Assembly: GCA_903840265.1 (NCBI GenBank)
Contig: CAIMFH010000010.1
Coordinates: forward strand, 1 to 64,000
From: an uncultured Schlesneria sp.
GTDB lineage: Bacteria > Planctomycetota > Planctomycetia > Planctomycetales > Planctomycetaceae
DNA: 64,000 nt
Direction of reading: 5' to 3'
The notes under the pieces were generated by a model. It saw nothing but the letters and a program-made list of their open reading frames with translations, made no database searches and was not told the origin of the DNA. Every line of letters starts with the position of its first letter. Within the stretch, counting starts at the first letter, position 1. Both the position numbers and the translations under genes were made by a program. Shown piece after piece: positions 29,979-40,581 of the stretch.

Positions 29979-30008
29979 GGCCCCTGGAATTTTCCAGGGG
30001 CCGTTTTC
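29979..30008 (+). terminator. Rho-independent terminator
   Basis: cggcccctggaa-tt-ttccaggggccgtttt. Confidence 0.9.
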
Positions 30009-30159
30009 GTTTGCATCTTCAAATGCGAACAGGGAAACTTGCCTTGGTTGGATTTCTGACTTGGCAGCCACTCTCGCCCGGGATCGGCCGCAACCAGCGA
30101 TCCCCAATCTCCGGCGAGATTGGCTTCCTGACACTCCCTCAGATCGATGGATCGAATTC

Positions 30160-31551
30160 ATGACGCGCAGCAAGGTTGTGCAGATTCTGAAAACTGTCTC
30201 TCCCGGAACCGAAGTCGATCTTCGCGGCTGGGTCCGAACCAAGCGGGAGTCCAAGCAGGATTTCGCCTTTCTGGAAGTCAACGACGGCAGCTGCATGGCC
30301 AACGTGCAAGTCGTCGTCGATGCCAGCGTCCCCGACTACGCCACCTCGATCAAGCAGATTCACACCGGTGCCAGCGTCGCCGTGATTGGCGAAGTCAAAG
30401 AGTCACCCGGCAAAGGCCAGCGCGTCGAAATTCACGCCCGCAGCTTGAGAGTCCTGGGGACTGCCGATCCACAGACATACCCTCTGCAGAAAAAAGGACA
30501 CAGCTTCGAGTTCCTGCGCGAGAAAGCACACCTGCGTCCGCGAACGAACACCTTCGGAGCCATCGCCCGAGTTCGCAACGCCCTGTGTGCGTCGATCCAT
30601 CACTTCTTCCAGGAACGCGGGTTCCTCTATGTGCAGACGCCGATCATCACGACCAGCGATTGCGAAGGCGCCGGCCAGGTCTTTCAAGTGACCACGCTGG
30701 ACCTCGCGAAACTCCAGACGTTCAAAGGTCCAGTCAACTACGAACACGACTTCTTCGGTAAGAAGGCGGGACTGACCGTCAGCGGGCAACTCGAAGGCGA
30801 GATCTTCGCCACGGCCGTCGGCGACGTTTATACGTTCGGCCCGACCTTCCGCGCTGAAAACTCCAACACGACGCGACACCTTGCCGAGTTCTGGATGGTC
30901 GAGCCCGAGATGCCGTTCTACGAACTCGAAGACAACATGAACCTCGCCGAAGCCTTCGTGCGAAAGGTTGTGAAAGATGTGCTGGAGAACTGCGCGGAAG
31001 ACCTGGCGTTCTTCAACGAGCGAATCGAACCGACGCTGCTGGCATCACTGCAAAACATCGTCGAACACGACTTCATTCGCCTGACGTACACCGAAGCAGT
31101 CGACATCCTGGAAAAGTCGGGCCAGAAATTCGAATACCCCATCAGCTGGGGCAAGGACATGCAGTCCGAACACGAACGCTTCTTGACCGAGCAGCATTTC
31201 AAGCAGCCGGTGATCCTGACCGACTACCCGCGCGAGATCAAATCGTTCTACATGCGCTGCAACGAAGACGGCAAAACTGTGCGAGCGATGGATGTGCTAG
31301 TTCCTCGCATCGGCGAAATCATCGGCGGCAGCCAGCGCGAAGAACGCCACGCCGTCCTGATCGACCGCATGAAAGAATGCAATTTGAACCCCGAAGACTA
31401 TTGGTGGTACCTGGAACTACGCCAGTACGGCACCGTCCCACACAGCGGCTTCGGCCTGGGTCTGGAACGCACCGTCCAGTTGGTCACAGGCATGACCAAC
31501 ATCCGCGACTGTATCCCCTTCCCCAGAACACCCAAGAACGCAGACTTCTAA
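30160..31551 (+). CDS. asnS: Asparaginyl-tRNA synthetase
   Basis: Class II aaRS motifs [54 protein letters not shown]; start at 30160. Confidence 0.95.
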   Translation: MTRSKVVQILKTVSPGTEVDLRGWVRTKRESKQDFAFLEVNDGSCMANVQVVVDASVPDYATSIKQIHTGASVAVIGEVKESPGKGQRVEIHARSLRVLGTADPQTYPLQKKGHSFEFLREKAHLRPRTNTFGAIARVRNALCASIHHFFQERGFLYVQTPIITTSDCEGAGQVFQVTTLDLAKLQTFKGPVNYEHDFFGKKAGLTVSGQLEGEIFATAVGDVYTFGPTFRAENSNTTRHLAEFWMVEPEMPFYELEDNMNLAEAFVRKVVKDVLENCAEDLAFFNERIEPTLLASLQNIVEHDFIRLTYTEAVDILEKSGQKFEYPISWGKDMQSEHERFLTEQHFKQPVILTDYPREIKSFYMRCNEDGKTVRAMDVLVPRIGEIIGGSQREERHAVLIDRMKECNLNPEDYWWYLELRQYGTVPHSGFGLGLERTVQLVTGMTNIRDCIPFPRTPKNADF

Positions 31552-31576
31552 AATTCTGGCATAAGCCCCAGTGGTC

Positions 31577-31637
31577 TCATAAGTCCTATTGCTTCGAAGC
31601 AATGGGACTTATGGGACAAATAGGACCGATAGGCCAA
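31577..31637. repeat. Intergenic hairpin plus phased 9-nt degenerate tandem repeat
   Basis: cataagtcctattgct/agcaatgggacttatg stem; atgggactt|atgggacaa|ataggaccg|ataggccaa. Confidence 0.8.
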
Positions 31638-31645
31638 ACCGCAAC

Positions 31646-32374
31646 TCATTTTCCGATCAGGTGCGGTTCGATCAGTTCATTCCAGATTTTGTATCCCGCA
31701 TCGGTCATGTGCAGGTTGTCTTTCAGGAACAGTTCCGGCTTGGGCATCCCGTCCTCTCCCAGCATCGCCGGCCAGACATCCACAAACGCCTGATTCTTCC
31801 CCGCCATCACTTCGGCTTGGAACAATCGATTCGCCTCCAAAGCCGCCTCGCGTAACTTCCATCGACTGGGACTCGGCTTGAGGCCAATCAGCACGATCTG
31901 GGTTTCGGGCAATGCACCCTGAACTTTATCGCGGAAGATGCGATAGTCATCGCGCACCTGAGTCGGTGTCTTCTTGTTCGCGATGTCGTTGTCACCGGCA
32001 TACAACACAATCACCTTCGGCTTCGCCGGTAGTACGATCCGATCGACATACCGAGCCGAATCAGCCATCTCTGATCCACCGAACCCGCGGTTGAGACAAC
32101 TATGATTCGGAAACGAGCTTCCCAGCTTCCACATCCGAATGCTGGAACTGCCAATAAAGGCATTCGCCCCTTCACCCGGAGGCGACTTCTGATCCCCCTC
32201 CTCAAACTTCCGAATCTCGGCTTCCCACTTATCCGCTGTCGGCTTCGCGTCTTGCGCGGGAAGGACAGCGCATAAAGCCAATAACCACACCGCTAAAGCT
32301 GTCTTGATCGCTCTATCTTTCATTCCGGTTGTCTCACCTGTGCCGAGAAATGGGACGCTGTATCCATTTAGCAT
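31646..32374 (-). CDS. SGNH/GDSL hydrolase, secreted
   Basis: AFIGSSSIRMWKL, YAGDNDIA, LHMTDAGYKIW. Confidence 0.88.
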   Translation of the reverse strand: MLNGYSVPFLGTGETTGMKDRAIKTALAVWLLALCAVLPAQDAKPTADKWEAEIRKFEEGDQKSPPGEGANAFIGSSSIRMWKLGSSFPNHSCLNRGFGGSEMADSARYVDRIVLPAKPKVIVLYAGDNDIANKKTPTQVRDDYRIFRDKVQGALPETQIVLIGLKPSPSRWKLREAALEANRLFQAEVMAGKNQAFVDVWPAMLGEDGMPKPELFLKDNLHMTDAGYKIWNELIEPHLIGK

Positions 32375-32468
32375 GTCTCGATTTCCGAAAAACGCAATGC
32401 GACTCCCTTCCCTTCCCCAGACCGGCCGATATACTATCTATCTCCTCCCACAAAGAGGAACACCCTGA

Positions 32469-32542
<74 letters not shown>

Positions 32543-32546
32543 CTTA

Positions 32547-32586
32547 AAACCCTCGGTTCGCAGTTGCGAGCCGAGGGTTTTTCTTT
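32547..32586 (+). terminator. Strong Rho-independent terminator after tRNA
   Basis: aaaccctcggttcgca-gt-tgcgagccgagggttttt. Confidence 0.9.
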
Positions 32587-32660
32587 TGTGGGTCGAACAA
32601 TGAGCGTTGCTTCCGCCATGCGCTCGCGATCGATCGATGACAAATGTATGCTCCTTAGTC

Positions 32661-35390
32661 ATGAGCAACGGATTGTCATTGTCGCCTGGCGGCAGGTTAT
32701 CTTACGAGTTGCGGCCAGATCCGGCTGCCCTCGGAACGACCGACCTTTCTTCGGCCGAATCGGACCGCCTGGAAGCGACCTTCCGCGAATCGACTGCGGC
32801 TGGCCTGATTGAATTGGCGAAGTCTCATGAAGACAGCCAATTTGCGCCGGACCTTCTGTTCTGGCGGGGATTCGCGCGACGCTTGTTTTCGGCAATCTGT
32901 AGTCTGGGTGAAGCTGCGCCAGCACATTGGAATAACGTCTCGCCACCGTCAGAAGATGAGTTGGCTGAGCTGGTTGCCTCGGCACCGCCGATGCGCGGAT
33001 TGGAATATCTCGATGCCACGGTGCTGCAGTCCCTGTGGCGAGAATTGGCAAGCAGGGTCGGCGACCAGAGCACCGCTTGGAAAGCGGGATCGGCGGCCTA
33101 CCTGCAGCATGTGGACCCGCTCTTTCATCAACTCGGCCGCGTCACGTTTCATTTAGCGGAGAACAAGCGAGACCCCGATCGTCCGTTCGCCTTTCTGGCG
33201 ACATTCACTCACCGACTGACGGATCAGGCTAAGGTGGCACATATTCCACTCGCCGAAGCTCTCAAGGATTCAGCTCGCGCCAAAGATGCCGCGAGGCTGA
33301 AGTCACTCTTGGAACCGGTCGAGCGCGCTGCGGACTCGAGTCCCCTCGTGCGCGAACTCGTTGATCGTAAAACTCTGTTCGCACCGCAGGCATGGTCCAT
33401 CCGGCAGGCCTATCGCTTTTTGCAGGAGACGCCGCAAATGGAGCAAGCGGGCGTCATTGTCCGCGTGCCGGACTGGTGGTCGGCTCGTCGTCCGCCACGG
33501 CCACGCGTACAGGTCAGCCTGGGAAAACGGGAACCGAGCGGTCTGGGCTTAGACGCGATGCTCGACTTCGATGTGTCTCTGGCGTTGGAAGGAGAACAGC
33601 TGACCGTTGCAGAACAGAAGCAGTTGCTGGCGTCCACGGAAGGGCTGGCTTTGCTTCGTGGGAAGTGGGTTGAAGTCGACCGCGACCGATTGCAGCAGGC
33701 ACTGGAGCATTGGAACAAAGTTCAATCCGCGCATTTGGATGGAATCGACTTCATTCAGGGCATGCGGTTGCTCGCCGGCGCGACCCTCGAACAAGCAGAG
33801 AAAGAACAAGACAACACGGCTGACTGGTGCGACATGGTCTCAGGCGATTGGTTGCGCGAGACACTGAAGCAAATGCGTTCGCCAGAACAGGACCGGACCT
33901 GTCAACCAGGTCGCGATTTACAGGCGACGCTACGACCGTATCAAGTGGATGGCGTCCGGTGGTTGTGGTTTATGACCCAGTTGTCCTTGGGCGGTTGCCT
34001 TGCCGACGACATGGGCCTTGGAAAGACGATCCAGGTCATTGACATGCTGCTGCAACGGCGACGCGCTGCACGAACAACTGGCCAAACACCAAGTCTTCTC
34101 GTGGTTCCTGCATCCCTGCTTGGCAATTGGCGACAGGAGCTGACGCGGTTCGCTCCGACATTGTCCGTTCAGATGCTCCATCGGTCGGAATGCGATACTG
34201 ACACTCTGGCCCGGATCGCCGCGGACCCGGTCGGCGAACTGGCAGGGTGCGACTTGGTGGTCACCACGTATGGACTGGTGCGCCGACAACCATGGTTGGA
34301 AAGCATAACGTGGTCATTGATTGTGTTGGACGAAGCACAGGCCATCAAAAATGCCGGGTCAGCCCAGACCAAAAGCGTCAAAGCGTTACCGGCCCGCACG
34401 CGCCTGTTGCTGACAGGCACACCCGTTGAGAATCACTTGGGCGACCTCTGGTCACTGTTCGACTTTGCGTGCCCCGGGCTACTGGGGAGCGCCACCCAAT
34501 TCAAGAAATATATCAAACGGCTCGACGCACAACACGATCCGCAAGCCTACGCTGGTCTGCGTCGCCTTGTGCGGCCCTACATCCTCCGCAGACTAAAAAC
34601 TGACCCCACGATCGCTCCCGACTTGCCGCTAAAAACCGAATTGCGGGTCGAATGCTGTCTCGCGAAGAAACAGGCCGCGATGTACGAAAACGCCGTCGCA
34701 GATCTGGCGAGGCGACTGAAAGTCTCGGATGGCATCGCACGTCGCGGCCTGGTACTGGCAACGCTGATGCAGCTCAAGCAGATCTGCAACCATCCTTCGC
34801 AGCACCTGCAACAGCCGACGTACCCGCCGGAAGAAAGCGGCAAGTTCGAGCGTCTGCGGCTGTTGTGCGAACCGATTGTCGAGAGACAGGAACGAGTCTT
34901 GGTGTTCACTCAGTTTCAGTCACTGACAGAGCCGCTAGCGACGTGGTTGCAGAAAATCTTCGGTCGCGCGGGCCTGGTGCTGCACGGCGGGACACCCGTC
35001 AAGAAACGCAGCGAACTAGTCAAAACTTTTCAGTCTGACGACGGACCGCCGTTTTTCGTCATCTCGCTGAAAGCTGGCGGCAGCGGGTTGAATCTAACCG
35101 CCGCTTCGCATGTGATCCACTTCGACAGGTGGTGGAACCCGGCGGTCGAAAATCAGGCGACCGATCGTGCCTTCCGCATTGGCCAGAAGCGCAATGTACT
35201 GGTTCATAAATTTGTGTGCCGAGGCACCGTCGAAGAACGAATCGACGCCCTGATTGCATCGAAGCAAAGCGTGGCTGATCAAGTTCTCGGACCGGATTCC
35301 GAAACCGAAGCGAAGCTGACCGAAATGAGCGACGACCAGTTGCTGGGATTCGTCGCGCTCGATTTGCGCCGGGCCTTGGATGAGGGTTGA
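32661..35390 (+). CDS. SNF2-family DEAD/DEAH-like helicase
   Basis: LADDMGLGKTIQ, VLDEAQAIKN, GGSGLNLTAASHVIHFDRWWNPAVENQATDRAFRIGQ; start at 32661 preferred. Confidence 0.93.
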   Translation: MSNGLSLSPGGRLSYELRPDPAALGTTDLSSAESDRLEATFRESTAAGLIELAKSHEDSQFAPDLLFWRGFARRLFSAICSLGEAAPAHWNNVSPPSEDELAELVASAPPMRGLEYLDATVLQSLWRELASRVGDQSTAWKAGSAAYLQHVDPLFHQLGRVTFHLAENKRDPDRPFAFLATFTHRLTDQAKVAHIPLAEALKDSARAKDAARLKSLLEPVERAADSSPLVRELVDRKTLFAPQAWSIRQAYRFLQETPQMEQAGVIVRVPDWWSARRPPRPRVQVSLGKREPSGLGLDAMLDFDVSLALEGEQLTVAEQKQLLASTEGLALLRGKWVEVDRDRLQQALEHWNKVQSAHLDGIDFIQGMRLLAGATLEQAEKEQDNTADWCDMVSGDWLRETLKQMRSPEQDRTCQPGRDLQATLRPYQVDGVRWLWFMTQLSLGGCLADDMGLGKTIQVIDMLLQRRRAARTTGQTPSLLVVPASLLGNWRQELTRFAPTLSVQMLHRSECDTDTLARIAADPVGELAGCDLVVTTYGLVRRQPWLESITWSLIVLDEAQAIKNAGSAQTKSVKALPARTRLLLTGTPVENHLGDLWSLFDFACPGLLGSATQFKKYIKRLDAQHDPQAYAGLRRLVRPYILRRLKTDPTIAPDLPLKTELRVECCLAKKQAAMYENAVADLARRLKVSDGIARRGLVLATLMQLKQICNHPSQHLQQPTYPPEESGKFERLRLLCEPIVERQERVLVFTQFQSLTEPLATWLQKIFGRAGLVLHGGTPVKKRSELVKTFQSDDGPPFFVISLKAGGSGLNLTAASHVIHFDRWWNPAVENQATDRAFRIGQKRNVLVHKFVCRGTVEERIDALIASKQSVADQVLGPDSETEAKLTEMSDDQLLGFVALDLRRALDEG

Positions 35391-35482
35391 GATTGCCGCG
35401 TACCAATTCGACGGGTACGCTCGCTCGAGATTTTGATTTCTTGGGATGGAATTTCGATCGCGAGAGCGAAAGGAGTCGCACG

Positions 35483-36493
35483 ATGGGCTTCGGACGAAGC
35501 TGGAATGGCTATGATACCTGGGCCCCCTATGTCCCGGTCGCAGAGCGCCGTGCCCAGGCCGCCGCGAGTGCAAAAAAGCTTGAAAAAGAGCGAGGCCGGC
35601 CACTTGTCCCGATCAAGATCGAAGGCCGCACGATCGCCAGATCGTTCTGGGGCAAAGCCTGGTGCGACAACCTGGAGGCCTACAGCGACTATGCCAACCG
35701 ATTGCCTCGCGGCCGAACGTACGTGCGGAATGGCTCAGTAATCCACCTGGAGATTGCCAAAGGAAAAATCACCGCCTTGGTCAGCGGATCTGAAATCTAC
35801 ACGCTCGCCATCACAATCAGCGCACTGTCGCGAGAGAACTGGCAGACCATCCAGCGCAGTTGCGCCCGATCAATCACATCATTGATCGACCTGCTGCAAG
35901 GCCGTTTTGACCGCAGCGTGATGGAACGCCTGACGCAGAAAGAGGGCGGCCTGTTCCCGAAGCCAAAAGAAATCAAACTGTCATGCAGTTGCCCCGATTC
36001 CGCGGGAATGTGCAAACACGTTGCCGCCGTGATGTACGGCGTCGGAGCGAAACTTGACCAATTCCCTGAACTACTCTTCACACTGCGCAATGTTGACCAT
36101 CTGGAACTGATCAGCCAAGCGGTCTCCGACGACAACTTGAATCGCGCGCTGACTGGGGATTTGGAAGACAGCTTGCAGGCCGACGATCTCGGTCAAATAT
36201 TTGGTATTGAACTGGAGACCGGCCGCTCCTCTTCCACTGACGATGTGCCAACTCGAAAACCTCGACGTAAGACTTCACCACCAGTCAAAGCTGTCCGGGC
36301 AGCGACGAAAAAAACGGCGAAGAGCCGGTCGCCTGCAAAAGGCTCGCAATCACCCTCAAAGCCAATCGCATCCGCCAAGCCGGTGAAAGCCAAGTCCGCA
36401 ACAGTGACACGAACCTCAAAGATCCAGACGAAGAAAAAGCCGGCCACCGCCGCCGTCGTCAAACCCACTCGTCGAACGCGACCAGCGAAGTGA
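35483..36493 (+). CDS. SWIM zinc-finger protein with Lys/Ala/Pro-rich C-terminal tail
   Basis: LSCSCPDSAGMCKHVAAVMY SWIM motif; tail RRKTSPPVKAVRAATKKTAKSRSPAKG...TRRTRPAK. Confidence 0.85.
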   Translation: MGFGRSWNGYDTWAPYVPVAERRAQAAASAKKLEKERGRPLVPIKIEGRTIARSFWGKAWCDNLEAYSDYANRLPRGRTYVRNGSVIHLEIAKGKITALVSGSEIYTLAITISALSRENWQTIQRSCARSITSLIDLLQGRFDRSVMERLTQKEGGLFPKPKEIKLSCSCPDSAGMCKHVAAVMYGVGAKLDQFPELLFTLRNVDHLELISQAVSDDNLNRALTGDLEDSLQADDLGQIFGIELETGRSSSTDDVPTRKPRRKTSPPVKAVRAATKKTAKSRSPAKGSQSPSKPIASAKPVKAKSATVTRTSKIQTKKKPATAAVVKPTRRTRPAK

Positions 36494-36967
36494 GTCATGT
36501 TTCGCAGCATGGTGCATGCCATTTGCTTGCGAAGAATTGCCGCATCGCTATTCCTGACGGGCTCACGGTCATTGGCTACTGAACTCGCCGCCCGCGCAAT
36601 TGCGTTAGTACGGCAGTTATCGATCGGGTCAATCCAGTTATTTGGCCAGATGATCATCTCATGCGGATGCGTTGACAAACATACCGATGTAAATGACCAT
36701 TGGAGTCCGTTTTTTGTGGTGACGGATCAATCCGAGCCTTTCATTTACTAATGAATTCTGACCAGTCCTCTGGCAGCATCTCCGCCGATCATTTCGGCAA
36801 TCGATAGTAACTCTCTTGCTATTTGAGTCTAGACTTCGTCACTCCCGCGAGAATGCAGCCGAAGTCGATCTGTCTGCAATGACAATCACGTCGAAAGCGG
36901 CATTCGGTAGGCTGTGATTGCCCCTGCTCTCGCAGCCCAACAAATAAATCATCCAAGGAAGATCTCG

Positions 36968-38374
36968 ATGACACGAATCCTGCCAACTCTCGGTCTGACC
37001 CTGCTATTAACGGTCTCGGTGGGGAATGCAGCTGACACGAAGAAACCGAACGTGCTGTTCATTGCTGTGGACGACCTGAATGACTGGGTCGGCTTCCTCG
37101 ACGGCAACGCGCAGACGATCACGCCCAATCTCGATCGACTGGCCGCACGGGGAGTGAAATTCAATCGGGCTTACTGCGCGGCACCACTCTGCAATCCGTC
37201 TCGTACGGCGCTGATGACAGGTTTGCGGCCATCAACCAGCGGTGTCTATACGAACAACAATGACTGGCGACCGACAATTTCTGAGGACTTGCCTCTAACG
37301 ACCACGTTCCGCAAAGCGGGTTACGATGTCGTCGGCTCAGGAAAGATCTATCACGAGAGTTTCGCTCGACGATCTGAATGGGACGACTTCCTGGCCAATC
37401 CTGGCAAAGATCCGGTACCGACCGGAGACACAGGAGTAGGCGGGATCAAGTTCGCACCGCTCGATTGCAAGGACGAAGATCTGCGTGAGTGGAAAGTCAT
37501 TAACTACGGCATCGAGCAGTTGCAGAAGAAACGCGAGAAGCCGCTGCTCCTGACGGTTGGTCTGTTCAAACCGCACATGCCCTGGAATGTGCCGCGTAAG
37601 TACTATGACCTGCATCCTCTCGACAAGATCGTGCTGCCCGAGGCACCGCCGGAGGACCTCGCGGATATTCCTCCTGCCGGGATTAAAATGGCCAAGCCGG
37701 ATGGTGATCACAAAGAGATACTGGAGTCAGGTCGTTGGAAGGAAGCCGTGCAAGCGTACCTCGCCGCCATTTCGTTTACCGACGGGCAGATCGGTCGACT
37801 GCTCGACGCTCTCGACAAGAGCCCCGAACGAGACAACACAATCATCGTCCTGTGGGGCGATCACGGTTGGCATCTTGGTGAGAAACAGCACTGGCGTAAA
37901 TTCTCGTTGTGGGAGGAAGCGACGCGCGCTCCATTGATCTGGGTCGTGCCTGGTCTCACCAAGCCAGGCACGGCGACTGACCGCACGGTCGACTTCATGT
38001 CGATCTATCCAACCCTCACCGACCTGGCAGGGATTCCCACGCCGTCACATGTCGAAGGCAAGAGCCTGCGTCCGCTGCTGACTGACCCGAAAGCAGAATG
38101 GACGCAACCGGCAGTTACGACCTTTGGCTTCAATAACCATGCTGGCCGCACGGAAGGCTGGCGCTACATCCGCTATGCCAACGGCGACGAAGAACTCTAC
38201 GACGAGACTGCAGACCCGAAGGAATGGACGAATCTTGCCACTCGCCCCGAACATGCAACGAAGAAAGCCGAACTCGCGAAGTTGCTCCCGACGCAGAACG
38301 CCAAGGAAGTCGCGAGGCAGGCCGCACCGAATCCGAATCGTGCCCAGCGCCGCGCGAATGCAGCCGCGAACTAA
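36968..38374 (+). CDS. Sulfatase (iduronate-2-sulfatase-like)
   Basis: VLFIAVDDLNDW, CNPSRTALMTG (Cys-type CxPSR), DHGWHLGEKQHW. Confidence 0.93.
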   Translation: MTRILPTLGLTLLLTVSVGNAADTKKPNVLFIAVDDLNDWVGFLDGNAQTITPNLDRLAARGVKFNRAYCAAPLCNPSRTALMTGLRPSTSGVYTNNNDWRPTISEDLPLTTTFRKAGYDVVGSGKIYHESFARRSEWDDFLANPGKDPVPTGDTGVGGIKFAPLDCKDEDLREWKVINYGIEQLQKKREKPLLLTVGLFKPHMPWNVPRKYYDLHPLDKIVLPEAPPEDLADIPPAGIKMAKPDGDHKEILESGRWKEAVQAYLAAISFTDGQIGRLLDALDKSPERDNTIIVLWGDHGWHLGEKQHWRKFSLWEEATRAPLIWVVPGLTKPGTATDRTVDFMSIYPTLTDLAGIPTPSHVEGKSLRPLLTDPKAEWTQPAVTTFGFNNHAGRTEGWRYIRYANGDEELYDETADPKEWTNLATRPEHATKKAELAKLLPTQNAKEVARQAAPNPNRAQRRANAAAN

Positions 38375-38466
38375 ATGACAATGCGCGACGAAGGTTAGCT
38401 TGGGTGTCACGGTTGTGGAGCTTCGACAAAGCCGCGTCTTCTCTCCCATTCATCGCTCGTCGTGCT

Positions 38467-39024
38467 TCAATCATCTGTCAGACTCTTCTGGGTCTCCTTG
38501 ATTATCTCTCCTGACAACCCTGGGTCGGCGACGATCCGTGACATTGTCAACGCGCCGATCATTGTCGAGACCGCGACGAGCGCTCGCCGTCGGGCTGCGG
38601 CGGGCTTCAGGTTCGTGTATTGCCCGGCCATGATCTCGACCAGCTCAAGGAATCCGGCCGTAGCCACTTGGCGTGTCTTCTCGTCGCTGCGAGACAGTTC
38701 GCTGCCGATCGCGGACAACGGACACCCGGCGGCCGGGTTGTCTCGGTGATCAGTCGAGAGATACGTCGTCACTGGTTCCCCACCCGCTGAAGCCGCCGCG
38801 GCCATTCGTTCGAAGATGACCGTCTTCACTGCCTCGGCACACGCTTCAGCGACGAGTTGATCCTTCGATTCGAAGTGTTTGTAGAAGCCGCCATGCGTGA
38901 GTCCCGCACCATTCATGACCTCAGCGAGCCCGGTGGCAACGATCCCATTCTTACGGAATTCGGCTGCGGCGGACGTGACAATCCGCTGGCGAGTCTGTGC
39001 CGCTTCCTCTCTCGATCTTCTCAT
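38467..39024 (-). CDS. TetR/AcrR-family transcriptional regulator
   Basis: N-terminal HTH RQRIVTSAAAEFRKNGIVATGLAEVMNGAGLTHGGFYKHFESKDQL. Confidence 0.93.
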   Translation of the reverse strand: MRRSREEAAQTRQRIVTSAAAEFRKNGIVATGLAEVMNGAGLTHGGFYKHFESKDQLVAEACAEAVKTVIFERMAAAASAGGEPVTTYLSTDHRDNPAAGCPLSAIGSELSRSDEKTRQVATAGFLELVEIMAGQYTNLKPAAARRRALVAVSTMIGALTMSRIVADPGLSGEIIKETQKSLTDD

Positions 39025-39075
39025 GGCGTGACCTCTTTTTCGAAATTCTCCGCAAACTTCTTTTAGATTGCGTTA

Positions 39076-39112
39076 GACATCCAAATATGGCCGGTATATC
39101 ACTTTGGATGTC
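39076..39112. promoter_or_regulatory. Candidate TetR operator: perfect 10-bp dyad in divergent intergenic region
   Basis: gacatccaaa-N17-tttggatgtc. Confidence 0.6.
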
Positions 39113-39148
39113 GATCACAATCTTATTACTCGAACGGGGAGAAATCAA

Positions 39149-40087
39149 ATGTTTCACGGAAAAGTACTGGTCACCGGCGCAACGGGCGACACAGGTCGAG
39201 CCGCGATTGACGAACTACTGGCTCGCGGTGCCACTGTCCGAGCACTGGCTCACAGTAAGGACGAACGATCAAAGAAGCTCGAGGATCGTGGGATTGAAGT
39301 TGTTTATGGCGACTTGCTCGATTTCGGTCAGGTCCGCGCCGCGCTGAGAGGGGTGCAGCGGGCCTATTTCGTCTATCCGATCCGCCCTGGCATCGTGCAG
39401 GCGACGGCCTACTTCGCCCAAGCCGCGAAAGAGGCGGGCGTGGACGGCATCGTCAACATGTCGCAGAAGACAGCACGGGAAGATGCGAAGAGCCATGCTG
39501 CGACCGACCACTGGCTGGCCGAGCGAGTCTTCGATTGGTCAGGCCTGACTGTCGCCCACATTCGACCAACGTACTTCGCCGAGTGGCTGCTGTATGTCGC
39601 CCCAATGATCAAAGCCGGCGTGCTCCACGTGCCGTTCGGGACCGGCAAGCACGCTCCCATCGCGGCCGAGGACCAGGGTCGCGTGATCGCGGGCATTCTG
39701 GAAGACCCGGCTCAACACAAAGGCGCCATCTATCCGCTCTTCGGCCCCGTCGAATACACCTATGCGGAGACAGCCAAGATCCTTGGCGAAGTCCTTGGAA
39801 AGAACGTCGAGTACAAGCAGATCAGCTTCGACTCGTTCCTGGGAATGTTACAGACCAGTAGGCCGCATCCACCAGAAGGAGCCTCCTCGCGCAACCTATA
39901 CGGTGAACTAGGCAGCAAATCCCAAGGTTTCGCCGACTCTTTCACCGTGCAGCATCTGAGGGAGGTCGCGATCGACCACCAGAATGGTTACTTCGAAGGA
40001 ACCAACGACTTCGTCGAAAAGCTCGGTGGTAAACCCCCGATGACACTGCAGGCTTTCATTGCGAAGCATCGCAGCGCCTTCGAGTAA
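39149..40087 (+). CDS. NmrA-like NAD(P)-binding protein
   Basis: KVLVTGATGDTGRAAIDELLARGATVRAL; start at 39149. Confidence 0.88.
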   Translation: MFHGKVLVTGATGDTGRAAIDELLARGATVRALAHSKDERSKKLEDRGIEVVYGDLLDFGQVRAALRGVQRAYFVYPIRPGIVQATAYFAQAAKEAGVDGIVNMSQKTAREDAKSHAATDHWLAERVFDWSGLTVAHIRPTYFAEWLLYVAPMIKAGVLHVPFGTGKHAPIAAEDQGRVIAGILEDPAQHKGAIYPLFGPVEYTYAETAKILGEVLGKNVEYKQISFDSFLGMLQTSRPHPPEGASSRNLYGELGSKSQGFADSFTVQHLREVAIDHQNGYFEGTNDFVEKLGGKPPMTLQAFIAKHRSAFE

Positions 40088-40220
40088 CCAAGCGACACGA
40101 ACGCGATCGCAAACACAGCACCGCTGTTCCAAGCGCGGCAACTCAAACTAAGATTGTCGAGCTCACTGAGTCTGTTGTCTCAGTCATATTCCTTAACGTT
40201 CGCAACTACTGGAGAAAATT

Positions 40221-40511
40221 ATGAAAGTCATGGCTGTTGGAACTCTGAAGCCACTCTCACAAGAACAACGCGAACGCTACTTGCCGGCGGAAGTCCCGGC
40301 AACGCTGCAACTCTATCTCGACGGCAAGATCGAACAATTCTGGCTAAGAGACCACGAAGTGGGGGTGATCTTCCTCATGAACGTCGATTCGGTCAAAGAG
40401 GCAGATCGGCTTCTCAAAGCACTGCCGCTCGGGCACGCGAACCTGCTGACATTCGAGCTGATGCCGATCGGCCCGCTACTGCCGTTGGGGATGTTGATGA
40501 AGCCGAACTAG
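40221..40511 (+). CDS. Small YCII/muconolactone-isomerase-like dimeric alpha-beta barrel protein
   Basis: 96 aa; compact alpha-beta pattern; 3' of the NmrA gene. Confidence 0.55.
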   Translation: MKVMAVGTLKPLSQEQRERYLPAEVPATLQLYLDGKIEQFWLRDHEVGVIFLMNVDSVKEADRLLKALPLGHANLLTFELMPIGPLLPLGMLMKPN

Positions 40512-40553
40512 AAACCAAACGGAACGCGAGAAAAGGTCGCCGATTCAACTTTC

Positions 40554-40581
40554 GTATTGTCGTTCTGCAGGACGACAATAC
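40554..40581. repeat. 28-bp near-perfect palindrome
   Basis: gtattgtcgtt-ctgcag-gacgacaatac. Confidence 0.85.

Noticed and set aside
36497-36751. 84-aa ORF after the SWIM gene
   Set aside because: No motif or RBS support; region appears intergenic
36968-38374. Sulfatase as a novel enzyme
   Set aside because: Standard Cys-type sulfatase with CxPSR; ordinary for Planctomycetota
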